From positions 124,001-188,000 of the forward strand of contig CAXYDD010000001.1 of assembly GCA_964276025.1 (NCBI GenBank): 64,000 nucleotides of DNA. The letters are read 5' to 3'. Of this stretch, positions 26,435 through 36,015 are shown one piece after another. The notes under the pieces were generated by a model that saw only the letters and a program-made list of their open reading frames with translations, was not told where the DNA came from and did no database searches. The position numbers were made by a program, and so were the translations under genes. How positions within the stretch are numbered: position 1 is the stretch's first letter; each line of letters opens with the position of its first letter. The stretch comes from Porticoccus sp964276025. Lineage in GTDB: Bacteria > Pseudomonadota > Gammaproteobacteria > Pseudomonadales > Porticoccaceae.

Positions 26435-28009
26435 TTATTCCCACTCAATTGTAGCTGGAGGTTTACTAGAAATATCATAAGAAACTCTTGATATACCATT
26501 GATTTCATTGATTATTCTATTTGAAACTTTTTCCAATAAATCATATGGGAGGTGTGCCCATCTTGCCGTCATAAAATCGATTGTTTCTACTGCCCTTAAA
26601 GATACTACGTATTCATAACGACGGGCATCGCCAACTACACCAACGGATTTAACTGGGAGAAAAACAACAAAGGCCTGGCTTGTCTTTTCATACCAACCAG
26701 TGTTTTTAAGCTCTTCAATAAAAATAGCATCAGCGTCCCTAAGAAGCTCCGCATATTCTTTTTTTACCTCACCTAGAATTCTTACACCTAATCCAGGACC
26801 AGGAAACGGGTGTCTATTTACCATTTCATGTGGCAAACCTAACTCAACACCTATTTTTCTAACCTCATCTTTAAAAAGATCTCTTAATGGTTCAACTAAG
26901 CTCAACTGCATGGTCTTTGGAAGACCGCCAACATTATGGTGAGATTTTATTACATGTGCTTTACCAGTTTTAGATGCTGCTGACTCAATAACATCAGGAT
27001 ATATAGTCCCTTGAGCCAACCACTTAACATTTTTTATTTTAAGCGCCTCTTTTTCAAAGACATCAATAAATGCTTTACCAATAATCTTACGCTTAGCTTC
27101 AGGATCTTTTATGCCAATGAGCCTGTCTAAAAATAGGTCCTCTGAATCTGCTCGAATAACGTTAATACCCATATTTTTTGAGAACATGGCCATTACCTGG
27201 TCGCCCTCTTCTTTTCTTAAAAGACCGTTATCAACAAATACACAGTGCAGTTGACTTCCTATAGCTTTATTAAGTAGTGCTGCTACGACAGATGAGTCTA
27301 CACCTCCCGATAATGCTAATAAAACATTATCTTTTCCAACTTGTCCTCTAATGCGTTCAATTAAATTTTCAGTTATCAGGGAAGGCACCCAGCTTCTTTT
27401 GCACCCGCAAACATCTATCACAAACCTTTCAAGTATTTCTTTGCCCTGCTCAGTATGCGTTACCTCGGGATGAAACTGAAGGCCATAAAAATTCTTTTTT
27501 TGATTAAACATACCAGCTATTGGGCAGGATTCACTTGAAGCCATTAGTTCGAAGTTGGGCGGGACTGAAGCAACTCTATCACCATGACTCATCCAAACCT
27601 CAAGTCGGCCACTTTCTTGCTCATCTTTTTGATTTGCCAGACCATCAAGGAGCACACTGTGATTATGTGATTGAATTTTTGCGTACCCAAATTCTTGAAT
27701 AGCTGATGTTTCGACTGAACCCCCAAGCTGTTCAGCCATTATCTGCATCCCGTAACAAATACCTAAAATCGGTATTCCAAGGTCAAACAAACCAAGTGAC
27801 GCACTGGGGGCCTCAATTCCTGTCACAGATTCTGGGCCACCGGATAAAATTATACCACTAGGGTTATATTCGATGATTTCATTACTTTTCATATCAAAAG
27901 CATGGACTTCAGAGTAAACACCAGCTTCCCTAACGCGCCTAGCTATAAGCTGTGTGTACTGCGATCCAAAATCAAGGATTAGGATTTTTTTTGATTTTAT
28001 ATTTGACAT
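26435..28009 (-). CDS. guaA: GMP synthase (glutamine-hydrolysing)
   Basis: Converts XMP to GMP using glutamine and ATP. N-terminal class I amidotransferase domain with the cysteine in ILGICYGMQ near residue 85 and the histidine in GLQFHPEVTHT; the ATP-pyrophosphatase P-loop ALSGGVDSSV is near residue 233; the C-terminal dimerisation domain ends in the canonical KPPATIEWE. 524 residues, as in E. coli. It follows guaB in the conserved guaBA order, but a terminator lies between the two. Confidence 0.98.
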   Translation of the reverse strand: MSNIKSKKILILDFGSQYTQLIARRVREAGVYSEVHAFDMKSNEIIEYNPSGIILSGGPESVTGIEAPSASLGLFDLGIPILGICYGMQIMAEQLGGSVETSAIQEFGYAKIQSHNHSVLLDGLANQKDEQESGRLEVWMSHGDRVASVPPNFELMASSESCPIAGMFNQKKNFYGLQFHPEVTHTEQGKEILERFVIDVCGCKRSWVPSLITENLIERIRGQVGKDNVLLALSGGVDSSVVAALLNKAIGSQLHCVFVDNGLLRKEEGDQVMAMFSKNMGINVIRADSEDLFLDRLIGIKDPEAKRKIIGKAFIDVFEKEALKIKNVKWLAQGTIYPDVIESAASKTGKAHVIKSHHNVGGLPKTMQLSLVEPLRDLFKDEVRKIGVELGLPHEMVNRHPFPGPGLGVRILGEVKKEYAELLRDADAIFIEELKNTGWYEKTSQAFVVFLPVKSVGVVGDARRYEYVVSLRAVETIDFMTARWAHLPYDLLEKVSNRIINEINGISRVSYDISSKPPATIEWE

Positions 28010-28036
28010 ATCTTATGTGGGTGACCTTTTTTATTA

Positions 28037-28065
28037 AAAAATAAAGGCTGCCTTACGCAGCCTTT
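28037..28065 (-). terminator. Rho-independent terminator between guaB and guaA
   Basis: A perfect 9-bp stem (AAAGGCTGC / GCAGCCTTT at 28043-28051 and 28057-28065) with a 5-base loop, followed on the minus strand by ATTTTTT. It lies 27-49 bp past the guaB stop and 28 bp before the guaA start, so it should reduce guaA expression from the guaB promoter. The other side also has a T-rich flank, so it may be bidirectional. Confidence 0.8.
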
Positions 28066-28091
28066 TTCTTAAATCATATTTAAATATAAAA

Positions 28092-29561
28092 TTATCTACG
28101 CGGGTAGTTAGGTGCTTCTTTACTAACAGATACATCATGAACATGACTTTCATTCATGCCTGCTGAAGTAACACGAACAAAAGTTGGCTTAGTTCTCAAG
28201 GTATCTATATCTGGGCTACCGGTATAGCCCATAGAGGACCTTACTCCACCCATCATTTGATGAATTATTGATGATATTGGCCCTTTGTATGGAACTCTTC
28301 CTTCAATTCCTTCTGGAACAAGTTTTTCGGCACCACGAGCTGCATCCTGAAAATAACGATCACTCGAACCAAGAGTTTGCATCATTGCACCCATTGACCC
28401 CATACCACGATAAGATTTGTATGTACGCCCCTCATAAAACTCAATTTCTCCCGGAGATTCTTCGGTTCCTGCGAACATAGAACCCATCATTACAGAATGG
28501 GCTCCAGCAGCTAGAGCTTTAGATATATCACCTGAAAATCGAATGCCTCCATCAGCGATCACTGGTATATCTGTATCTTTAAGAGCATCTACAACATTAG
28601 CTATCGCTGTTATTTGAGGGACGCCAATACCGGTAACAATCCTGGTAGTACATATAGATCCTGGGCCTATCCCAACTTTTACACCATCAGCTCCAGCTTT
28701 TGCTAATGCCAATGCCGCTTCAGCAGAGGCTATATTGCCCGCTATAACATCCACCGAAGGGTATTGAGATTTTATTTTTTTTACACGATTTATAACATTC
28801 AGTGAGTGTCCATGGGCAGTATCTATGACTAAAATATCGACGCCGGCTTTGACTAGAGCAGCAACTCTATCATCAGTATCAGGACTTGTTCCAATTGAGG
28901 CCCCTACTCTGAGTCTGCCCTGATCATCTTTACAAGCATTCGGGAATTTTTCTGCCTTATCTATATCTTTTACAGTAATTAATCCACGTAATTCAAATGA
29001 TCTACTTACAACTAATATTTTTTCTATGCGATGTTTATGAAGCAAGCTTTTTATTTCATCAGATTTAGCGCCCTCATAAACAGTAACCAACCTATCTTTT
29101 GGAGTCATAATAGTTGATACAGGTGATTTTAAGCTAGGTTCGAATCTAACATCACGGCGTGTAACTATTCCAACTAGTTCACCATTTTCTAATACAGGCA
29201 CTCCAGAAATATTATACTCTGTTGTGAGATCTACTAACTCCTTAACACTAGCAGAAGAGTTTATAGATATCGGATCCTTGACCACGCCACTTTCGTATTT
29301 TTTGACAGCGCGCACTTCAAGGGCCTGATTATCGATACTCATACTTTTATGTATGATCCCAATTCCACCATCTTGAGCTAGCGCAATAGCTAAACGAGAT
29401 TCAGTAACTGTATCCATTGCTGCTGAAACAAGTGGGATATTTAGTGAGATAGAGCGTGATAGGCGAGTTTTTAGTGAAACGTCTTTTGCGGTTACCTCAG
29501 AGTATCCAGGTACCAATAAGACGTCATCGAAGGTTAGTGCTTCTCCATCTATTTTTATCAT
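28092..29561 (-). CDS. guaB: Inosine-5'-monophosphate dehydrogenase
   Basis: Oxidises IMP to XMP with NAD, the committed step to guanine nucleotides. 489 residues: N-terminal TIM-barrel strand LTFDDVLLVPGYSE, two CBS domains at about residues 90-205, the catalytic cysteine loop GPGSICTTRIVTG near residue 300, and the active-site flap region with YRGMGSMGAM. Divergent from xseA, as in E. coli, with a shared upstream region of about 190 bp that presumably holds both promoters. Confidence 0.98.
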   Translation of the reverse strand: MIKIDGEALTFDDVLLVPGYSEVTAKDVSLKTRLSRSISLNIPLVSAAMDTVTESRLAIALAQDGGIGIIHKSMSIDNQALEVRAVKKYESGVVKDPISINSSASVKELVDLTTEYNISGVPVLENGELVGIVTRRDVRFEPSLKSPVSTIMTPKDRLVTVYEGAKSDEIKSLLHKHRIEKILVVSRSFELRGLITVKDIDKAEKFPNACKDDQGRLRVGASIGTSPDTDDRVAALVKAGVDILVIDTAHGHSLNVINRVKKIKSQYPSVDVIAGNIASAEAALALAKAGADGVKVGIGPGSICTTRIVTGIGVPQITAIANVVDALKDTDIPVIADGGIRFSGDISKALAAGAHSVMMGSMFAGTEESPGEIEFYEGRTYKSYRGMGSMGAMMQTLGSSDRYFQDAARGAEKLVPEGIEGRVPYKGPISSIIHQMMGGVRSSMGYTGSPDIDTLRTKPTFVRVTSAGMNESHVHDVSVSKEAPNYPRR

Positions 29562-29752
29562 TTGTTCTGCTTACCTCGTCATAACAATTGCTAGCACTGT
29601 TGTTTTTTTTAAAAAAACAGATCGCTACTTTAGTAAGCAACCTATTATAAGCCTAACAAGTTGGAAAAACACTATTTTCCTTCACAGACTGCTCTAACCT
29701 ACTTTTAAATATGCATAATTGCTAACTTTTACATTGACTGCAGTTGATAGTA

Positions 29753-31120
29753 ATGCAAAATAAAGAGATGGATAAAGCAGTAATAAAATATACAGTATCT
29801 GAATTAAACAGGCTGTCTCGCCAAACACTAGAAGCTAAATTTCCTTTGATTTGGGTAGAGGGAGAAATATCTAATTTTTCTATGCCAGCCTCTGGTCACT
29901 GGTACTTTAAGATGAAAGATGAAACCGCAACAATAAGTTGCGCAATGTTTAAAAATCAAAATTCTAGGAGTAGCTTTAAACCGCAAAATGGAATTAAGGT
30001 ATTAGCCCGCTGTAAAATAACTATTTATGAAGTATCTGGGAATTATCAACTTATAATTGAGCAAATTGAAAGCGCAGGTATTGGAGCCTTACAAAGAAAG
30101 TTTGAAGAGCTAAAAAAACAGTTATTTGATGAAGGTATTTTTGATGATAAACATAAATTACCTATACCAAAATACCCAAGGAAAATAGGTATTATAACCT
30201 CCCCCACAGGGGCGGCAATACAGGATATATTATCTATTTTGAAAAGAAGATATCCGATAGCTAGTGTTTTAGTTTATCCAAGTATTGTTCAGGGAAACAC
30301 ACTTGATGGAACTAGTGCAGCAAAAGAGTTAATCGAAAGAATTATTTTTGCAAATAAAGCAAATAATTGTGATGTTCTGATTCTAACGCGCGGTGGTGGC
30401 TCTATAGAGGATCTATGGGCTTTTAATGATGAAACCCTTGCTCGATCTGTCCATGATAGCGATATACCAATTATAAGCGCAGTTGGCCATGAGATTGATT
30501 ATACTATTTGTGATTTCGTTTCTGACTGCAGGGCCCCCACTCCGTCTGCGGCAGCAGAAATTGTTAGTCCAGATATAAACATAATTATACAGAGACTAAA
30601 TGAAAAAGAACTTCAGCTTAATCGCATGATCCTTAGTTTCTTGCAGACGCATTATCAAAAAGTAGACAGTTTATTCAGAAGGATAAGAAATCCTGCTGAT
30701 TATCTTTTTCATATAAAAACTCAAATTGAAGGCTTGCAGGTAAGAATCTATAAAAATATAACCTCAAAAATAAAAATGGGTAAAGAAACTCTTACTCATA
30801 TTGACCAAAATCTACAACGAAATCATCCAAGTGAATACCTCTGTAACCTTTTTAGTCGACTAGGTCTCCTTGAAAAAAGACTTAATGATAAAATTATTGA
30901 GTTACTAATAACGAAACATGAAAAATGGGAGAACAGCTTAAGATTATTAGAAGCAGTCAGCCCACTGAATACGATAAAACGAGGCTATGCAATTGTTTTA
31001 AATAAAGATAAGAAAATAATTAAAAGCACATCCGATATTAAGATTAATGATAGGATTTTTACCATGCTTGCGGATGGAGGTATATTTAGTAATATTGAAG
31101 AAATTCAACCAAAAAAATGA
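29753..31120 (+). CDS. xseA: Exodeoxyribonuclease VII large subunit
   Basis: Large subunit of the single-strand-specific exonuclease XseAB. The N-terminal OB-fold domain reads YTVSELNRLSRQTLEAKFP and IWVEGEISNF, followed by GHWYFKMKD; the central catalytic domain has GIITSPTGAAIQDI, LTRGGGSIEDLWAFND, SAVGHEIDYTICDFVSD and APTPSAAAE; a coiled-coil region and C-terminal RGYAIV follow. The ATG at 29753 is my choice; an in-frame TTG at 29744 and ATG at 29768 are alternatives. About 455 residues, as in E. coli. xseB is not in the window. Confidence 0.96.
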   Translation: MQNKEMDKAVIKYTVSELNRLSRQTLEAKFPLIWVEGEISNFSMPASGHWYFKMKDETATISCAMFKNQNSRSSFKPQNGIKVLARCKITIYEVSGNYQLIIEQIESAGIGALQRKFEELKKQLFDEGIFDDKHKLPIPKYPRKIGIITSPTGAAIQDILSILKRRYPIASVLVYPSIVQGNTLDGTSAAKELIERIIFANKANNCDVLILTRGGGSIEDLWAFNDETLARSVHDSDIPIISAVGHEIDYTICDFVSDCRAPTPSAAAEIVSPDINIIIQRLNEKELQLNRMILSFLQTHYQKVDSLFRRIRNPADYLFHIKTQIEGLQVRIYKNITSKIKMGKETLTHIDQNLQRNHPSEYLCNLFSRLGLLEKRLNDKIIELLITKHEKWENSLRLLEAVSPLNTIKRGYAIVLNKDKKIIKSTSDIKINDRIFTMLADGGIFSNIEEIQPKK

Positions 31121-31165
31121 TGACAAATAATTTCAAAAAGACAAAAAATTAAGGAGAGCTCTGAA

Positions 31166-33058
31166 ATGAATTTTTTTAAACTACTTATCTTATTCTTGGT
31201 AGTGATAACCCTAAATGCCTGCACTGATAAACCTAAAGAAACTTCAGATTCAAACGCAGATGCTAATACTACATCGAATGAGGGGCTTATAGCTTGGAAT
31301 CTTGATGATTTATATCTAGATATAGAAAGCTGGGATCGTTCTCGTTCTCAGATATCCTTAAAATTTGCGAAGATCAAAGACTGCGAGGGTAAACTTGGTG
31401 AAAGTTCAAAGTCCCTGTCTATTTGCCTTGACCTTATTAATGATACTTATAAAGATTTATTGAAAAATTATACATATAGTTTTTTAGCTAAGGATACAGA
31501 CCTAGGTAACTCTAGTTTTCGCGAAAGATCTTCATTATCCCAGGCGTTATTTGTAAAATTTGGAGAAGCTACAAGTTTCTTGAATCCAGAAATTGTAACT
31601 ATAGGAAAAACAAAACTAAATCAGTATATAACCAATGATTTGGGTTTAAAAAATCATGATTTTTATATCCAAAATACTCTTCGCCAATCAAAATTCATAC
31701 TCTCGCCAAAAGAAGAGGCAATCATAGCTACACTTCGAGATACAATGAGCACACCATCTAGTGCTTATGAAGTTCTTACTAATGCTGAAATACCATGGCC
31801 AGAAGTGACTTTGTCAGATGGGAAAAGTGTTAGGCTTGATCCATCGGGGTATAGCACATATAGACGATCCTTGGTACGTGACGACCGTATGTTAGTATTT
31901 GATAAATTTTGGAGTACATTTCAAAATTATAAACAGACTTTAGCCATAACATTGCAAGGACAGGTTAAGAATGATATTGCTATGGCCAAAATCAAAGGCT
32001 ACGCTTCGTCGCTTGACCAAGCATTGTCTGAAGAAAATATCCCTAAAGAGGTTTATGAAACACTTGTATCCTCAGTGAATGAAGGTCTGCCAAGTCTTCA
32101 CAGGCTCATAAAGCTTCGCCAGCGTGTCCTCGGTTTAAAAACATCAGAATACTATGATATATATCCATCTGTTGTTTCGATAGATAAAACATACAGTCTC
32201 GAAGATGCAAAAAAATTATCATTGGAAGCGTTGAAACCACTAGGAAAGAGCTACACAGAAACTCTATCAAATTCACTTGATAAAAACTGGATGCATGTAT
32301 ACCCCGCTCCAGGTAAGAGAAGCGGAGCATATGTAATGGGAGCTGCCTATGATGTTCATCCCTATGTGCTATTAAATTTTGATAATACACTCGAGTCGGT
32401 AAGCACCTTCATGCATGAATGGGGTCATGCCATGCATACTTTGCTAGCTAACGATGCTCAGTCTTTTACAAAAGCAGACTACTCAACATTTATTGCTGAG
32501 ATTGCATCAACCGCGAATGAGATTTTACTTTTTGATCATTTACGAAAAAAGAGCAGCAACGACCAACAAAAACTCTATTTTTTATTTAAAGAGCTATCAC
32601 AAATTAGAGGTACTTTTTTTAGGCAAACACAATTTGCCGAATTCGAACTTGCTATACATCAATTGATAGAAAAAGGTGAGGCGCTCTCTGCAGATAAGCT
32701 TGATAGGGTCTACGGAGATATACTTAAGCGATATTATGGGCATAACGAAGGGGTTATGAACATTAAGGATTCATATACGGTTGAGTGGGCATATATTCCC
32801 CATTTTTACAGGAATTTTTATGTTTACCAATATGCAACATCTATCTCTGCTGCATATTTTCTTACTGATAAGATCTTAAATAAAGAAAAGGGATCAAAAG
32901 AGACTTTAATTAATATATTAAAAGCAGGAGGATCAAATTATCCTTTTGATATACTTTTAAATGCTGGTGTGGATATGTCTTCTGAGGCCGTCTACACGTC
33001 TGTTATTAGTCGCATGAATCAACTAATGGATGAAGTAGAGTTAATTTTAAGCAAGTAA
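31166..33058 (+). CDS. Lipoprotein M3-family oligopeptidase (PepF-like)
   Basis: 630-residue zinc metallopeptidase of the M3 family. The catalytic motif HEWGH is at about residues 417-421 within STFMHEWGHAMH, with the third zinc-ligand glutamate expected in the following SFIAEIAST-type helix (FIAEIASTANE). The N-terminus is a lipoprotein signal peptide with lipobox LNAC at residues 16-19, then a polar, low-complexity linker, so the enzyme should be anchored facing the periplasm; the residue after cysteine is Thr, not Asp, which would favour the outer membrane under E. coli Lol rules. AAGGAG precedes the ATG. It lies upstream of the Opp transporter, suggesting peptide trimming before uptake. 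Confidence 0.9.
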   Translation: MNFFKLLILFLVVITLNACTDKPKETSDSNADANTTSNEGLIAWNLDDLYLDIESWDRSRSQISLKFAKIKDCEGKLGESSKSLSICLDLINDTYKDLLKNYTYSFLAKDTDLGNSSFRERSSLSQALFVKFGEATSFLNPEIVTIGKTKLNQYITNDLGLKNHDFYIQNTLRQSKFILSPKEEAIIATLRDTMSTPSSAYEVLTNAEIPWPEVTLSDGKSVRLDPSGYSTYRRSLVRDDRMLVFDKFWSTFQNYKQTLAITLQGQVKNDIAMAKIKGYASSLDQALSEENIPKEVYETLVSSVNEGLPSLHRLIKLRQRVLGLKTSEYYDIYPSVVSIDKTYSLEDAKKLSLEALKPLGKSYTETLSNSLDKNWMHVYPAPGKRSGAYVMGAAYDVHPYVLLNFDNTLESVSTFMHEWGHAMHTLLANDAQSFTKADYSTFIAEIASTANEILLFDHLRKKSSNDQQKLYFLFKELSQIRGTFFRQTQFAEFELAIHQLIEKGEALSADKLDRVYGDILKRYYGHNEGVMNIKDSYTVEWAYIPHFYRNFYVYQYATSISAAYFLTDKILNKEKGSKETLINILKAGGSNYPFDILLNAGVDMSSEAVYTSVISRMNQLMDEVELILSK

Positions 33059-33090
33059 ATTAACTTTTGTGGGCTTTAAAGATAATTGGT

Positions 33091-33200
33091 GGCTACCCTT
33101 GCCAGCCTTACCTAGCACACAATATTTTCACTACCGTTGCTCCCTTCCGGGTCTGGCGGGGTTTGTGAAAAATTATTGCTAGGGACCAGCAAGGGTCGCC
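33091..33200 (-). ncRNA. ffs: 4.5S RNA (small bacterial signal recognition particle RNA)
   Basis: On the minus strand a roughly 110-nt sequence folds into one long hairpin: its 5' arm (GGCGACCCTTGCTGGTCC...) pairs with the 3' arm (...GGCTGGCAAGGGTAGCC). At the tip is the conserved core GACCCGGAAGGGAGCA, the Ffh-binding region with the GGAA tetraloop context of SRP RNA. This is the RNA partner of Ffh in co-translational targeting of membrane proteins. It sits between the M3 peptidase gene (convergent) and oppA (divergent). The ends are set from the pairing; a precursor tail may extend beyond them. Confidence 0.95.
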
Positions 33201-33424
33201 ATAAACTTGCTTGATTTGAACAAGAGAGAATTTTGGGTGCTATTGAGTTTATAGACGTATGCTAGCAAGAGACTCTCTAGTATGTATTATGATCGGTAAG
33301 CTAACCTATTTCAATGGAGTTATTGCCGTAAAAGCTAAATATTTAAGCTTGTATTATTTTTGTGGATGATTAGATCAAGCTAGATGAGAGTTTGAGTTTA
33401 GTATTTTAGGTAATTGGATTTTTT

Positions 33425-35080
33425 ATGGACAACTTAATTAAATCTTGGGTATGGCTGTTAGGCTTTACATTAATTACTTTTGTTTCTATTGCTGGATGTA
33501 GCAAAGGACAAAGTAATGTAGAAAAAGGAAATAAGCACGGTATTCTTCACTGGGGAAACGGGACAGATCCCCAAGAATTAGACCCGCATATAGTTACTGG
33601 TGTACCTGAGCACCATATTTTATCGGCTCTCCTGGAAGGATTGGTTGCAAAAGACCCAAAAACATTGCAGCCAATTCCAGCTGTTGCTGAGGAATGGAGT
33701 ATTAGTACGGACAAAAAAACCTATGTATTTAAGATTCGTAAATCTGCGTTATGGTCGAACGGAGATTCACTAACTGCTCATGATTTTGTTTGGTCTTGGT
33801 GGAGAGCTCTACAACCAAAATTAGGCAATCAGTATGCCTATATGTTGTTTCCAATTGAGAATTCTGAGGGTTTTGCTAGAGGTGAAATTACAGATTTTTC
33901 AAGAGTAGGAGTTAAAGCATTAAGCGATGATGTTCTCGAGGTTAAACTATCTAATCCGACACCATATTTTTTACAGTTATTAGATCACTACAGCATGTTT
34001 CCAGTCCACAAAAAAACTATTGAAAAGTTTGGTAAAGCTCATGAAAGAGGAACGCTATGGACCCGTCCAGGAAACTTTGTAGGAAATGGACCATTTATAC
34101 TCAAAGAATGGCATCTTTTTAGGTCTATTGTTGTTGAAAAAAATATAAATTACTGGGATGAAAAAAAAGTTAACCTAAATGGAATAAAATTCCATCCAAT
34201 TGAAAATGTAACGACAGAAGAAAGAATGTTTCGTATGGGCCAATTGCATAAAACAGCTAGCGTTCCTATTGATAAGGTTAAAACTTATCGACAAAATAAC
34301 CCTAATTTAATAAAAATTCATCCATATCTAGGGAGTTATTTCTATAGATTTAATACTAAAATTCCTCATCTAAATGATAAAAGAGTAAGGAAAGCATTGG
34401 CTATGAGTATAAATAGGCAACAGCTTACTGACAGAGTAACTAAGGGAGGAGAAACCCCTGCCTACACATTCACGCCTCCTGGAACACTTGGTTATTCTGC
34501 AAGGGATGCATTTGAATTTAATCCAAAAATGGCTCGCAATTTAATGAGCGAAGCTGGCTATCCAAACGGTGATGGGTTTCCCGTTACCGAGTTATTGTAT
34601 AATACTTCGGAAGGTCACAGAAAAATTGCGGTAGCTATCCAGCAAATGTGGAAAAAAAATCTTGGTATAAATATAATTTTGAGTAATCAGGATTGGAAAG
34701 TGTACTTAGATTCTGTAAATAACGGCAACTATGCTATAGCTAGAGCTGGATGGATTGGTGATTATGTAGATCCCAATACATTTTTGAACATGTGGGTAAC
34801 AGATGGAGGTAACAATCGAACTGGCTGGTCTGATCCCTATTATGATGATTTAATATCCAAACAAGCACCAGTTTCTTTAGATAAATTTGACAGATATACC
34901 ATTATGGCTAAGGCTGAGGCAGTTTTACTTGAGAGCATGCCAATCATTCCTATTTATATCTACAACAGTAAAAGTTTGGTTCATCCAAGCGTAAAAGGTA
35001 TACATCCAAATATTCTCAATTATGTCCTTTATAAAAATATTCGATTAGATAACACGCTTATAGAAAAAGAGATGGACTAA
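33425..35080 (+). CDS. oppA: Oligopeptide ABC transporter, substrate-binding lipoprotein (OppA-like)
   Basis: 551-residue cluster C binding protein of the OppA family. The signal peptide ends in IAGC at residues 22-25, a good lipobox, so it is probably lipid-anchored rather than free in the periplasm. Family landmarks are GTDPQELDPHIVTG, LEGLVAKDP, AEEWSISTDKKTYVFKIR, LWSNGDSLTAHDFVWSW, GNGPFILKEW and AGWIGDYVDPNTFL. First gene of the oppABC(DF) operon: its stop overlaps the oppB start as TAATG. The 224-bp upstream region also holds the ffs promoter on the other strand; I could not settle on a promoter for oppA. Confidence 0.94.
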   Translation: MDNLIKSWVWLLGFTLITFVSIAGCSKGQSNVEKGNKHGILHWGNGTDPQELDPHIVTGVPEHHILSALLEGLVAKDPKTLQPIPAVAEEWSISTDKKTYVFKIRKSALWSNGDSLTAHDFVWSWWRALQPKLGNQYAYMLFPIENSEGFARGEITDFSRVGVKALSDDVLEVKLSNPTPYFLQLLDHYSMFPVHKKTIEKFGKAHERGTLWTRPGNFVGNGPFILKEWHLFRSIVVEKNINYWDEKKVNLNGIKFHPIENVTTEERMFRMGQLHKTASVPIDKVKTYRQNNPNLIKIHPYLGSYFYRFNTKIPHLNDKRVRKALAMSINRQQLTDRVTKGGETPAYTFTPPGTLGYSARDAFEFNPKMARNLMSEAGYPNGDGFPVTELLYNTSEGHRKIAVAIQQMWKKNLGINIILSNQDWKVYLDSVNNGNYAIARAGWIGDYVDPNTFLNMWVTDGGNNRTGWSDPYYDDLISKQAPVSLDKFDRYTIMAKAEAVLLESMPIIPIYIYNSKSLVHPSVKGIHPNILNYVLYKNIRLDNTLIEKEMD

Positions 35081-36015
35081 TGTTCTACTTCATTTTAAAT
35101 AGATTAATCCAATCAATTCCTGTTTTAATTATTGTTATTACTGCAACTTTCTTTTTGGTGCGCGCTGCACCAGGAGGCCCGTTTAGTGCAGAAAAAAATG
35201 TACCCCCTGAGGTCGTGAAAGCACTAGAAGCCCAATACAACCTAGATCAGCCTATCTGGCAGCAGTATACTAGCTATATAAATGACCTACTTCATGGTCA
35301 GTTCGGACCATCTTTTCGTTATCCAGGCAGAACAGTAAACGAGCTCATTGAGGCTGGGTTGCCGGTTACTGCCGAATTAGCCCTTTATGCGATGCTTTTA
35401 GCGGTCTTTATTGGGGTTAGCTCAGGTGTATATGCTGGACTTAAGCCTAATTCAATCCATGACTACCTACCTATGTCCTTTTCAATGATTGGAATATGTG
35501 TGCCCTCCTTCTTAATGGGCCCGCTTATGGTGCTCTTTTTTGGTATATATATGCAGTGGCTGCCTATATCTGGTTGGGGCAGCACACCTGGAGACAAGAT
35601 TTTACCAACTCTAACCCTTGGACTAGGTTATGCTGCGTTTATCTCAAGACTTAGTCGTGGTGGAATTCTAGAGGTAATGTCAAAAGATTACATTCGAACA
35701 GCTAGGGCTAAGGGGTTGCCTGCCAGAGTAATAGTATTTAAGCATGCTCTCCGTGGCGGCTTGATTCCAGTAGTCGCTTTTTTAGGGCCAGCTTTTGCTG
35801 GTCTTTTAAGTGGATCTTTTGTTGTAGAGACAATTTTTCAAATTCCTGGACTTGGCAGATTCTATGTACAAGCTGCTTTTAATAGAGACTATACGATGAT
35901 TTTAGGAACCACTATATTTTTTTCTACTCTTATAATTATGTTCAACTTACTATCAGACATCATATCTGTCTGGCTAGACCCAAAGCTAAGAGACCAATAC
36001 AGGCATAATAAATAA
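35080..36015 (+). CDS. oppB: Oligopeptide ABC transporter permease OppB
   Basis: 311-residue inner-membrane permease with about six transmembrane helices. The N-terminus LNRLIQSIPVLIIVITATFFLVRAAPGGPF and the Opp-type EAA loop YIRTARAKGLPARVIVFKHALR (about residues 205-226) identify the OppB/DppB family. Start overlaps the oppA stop by one base (TAATG); the oppC ATG follows its stop directly. The protein forms the pore with OppC. Confidence 0.95.
   Translation: MFYFILNRLIQSIPVLIIVITATFFLVRAAPGGPFSAEKNVPPEVVKALEAQYNLDQPIWQQYTSYINDLLHGQFGPSFRYPGRTVNELIEAGLPVTAELALYAMLLAVFIGVSSGVYAGLKPNSIHDYLPMSFSMIGICVPSFLMGPLMVLFFGIYMQWLPISGWGSTPGDKILPTLTLGLGYAAFISRLSRGGILEVMSKDYIRTARAKGLPARVIVFKHALRGGLIPVVAFLGPAFAGLLSGSFVVETIFQIPGLGRFYVQAAFNRDYTMILGTTIFFSTLIIMFNLLSDIISVWLDPKLRDQYRHNK

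Noticed and set aside
33258..33282. Short palindromic stretch around GCTAGCAAGAGACTCTCTAG upstream of oppA
   Set aside because: Symmetry is weak and no known operator is matched; not enough to call a regulatory site.
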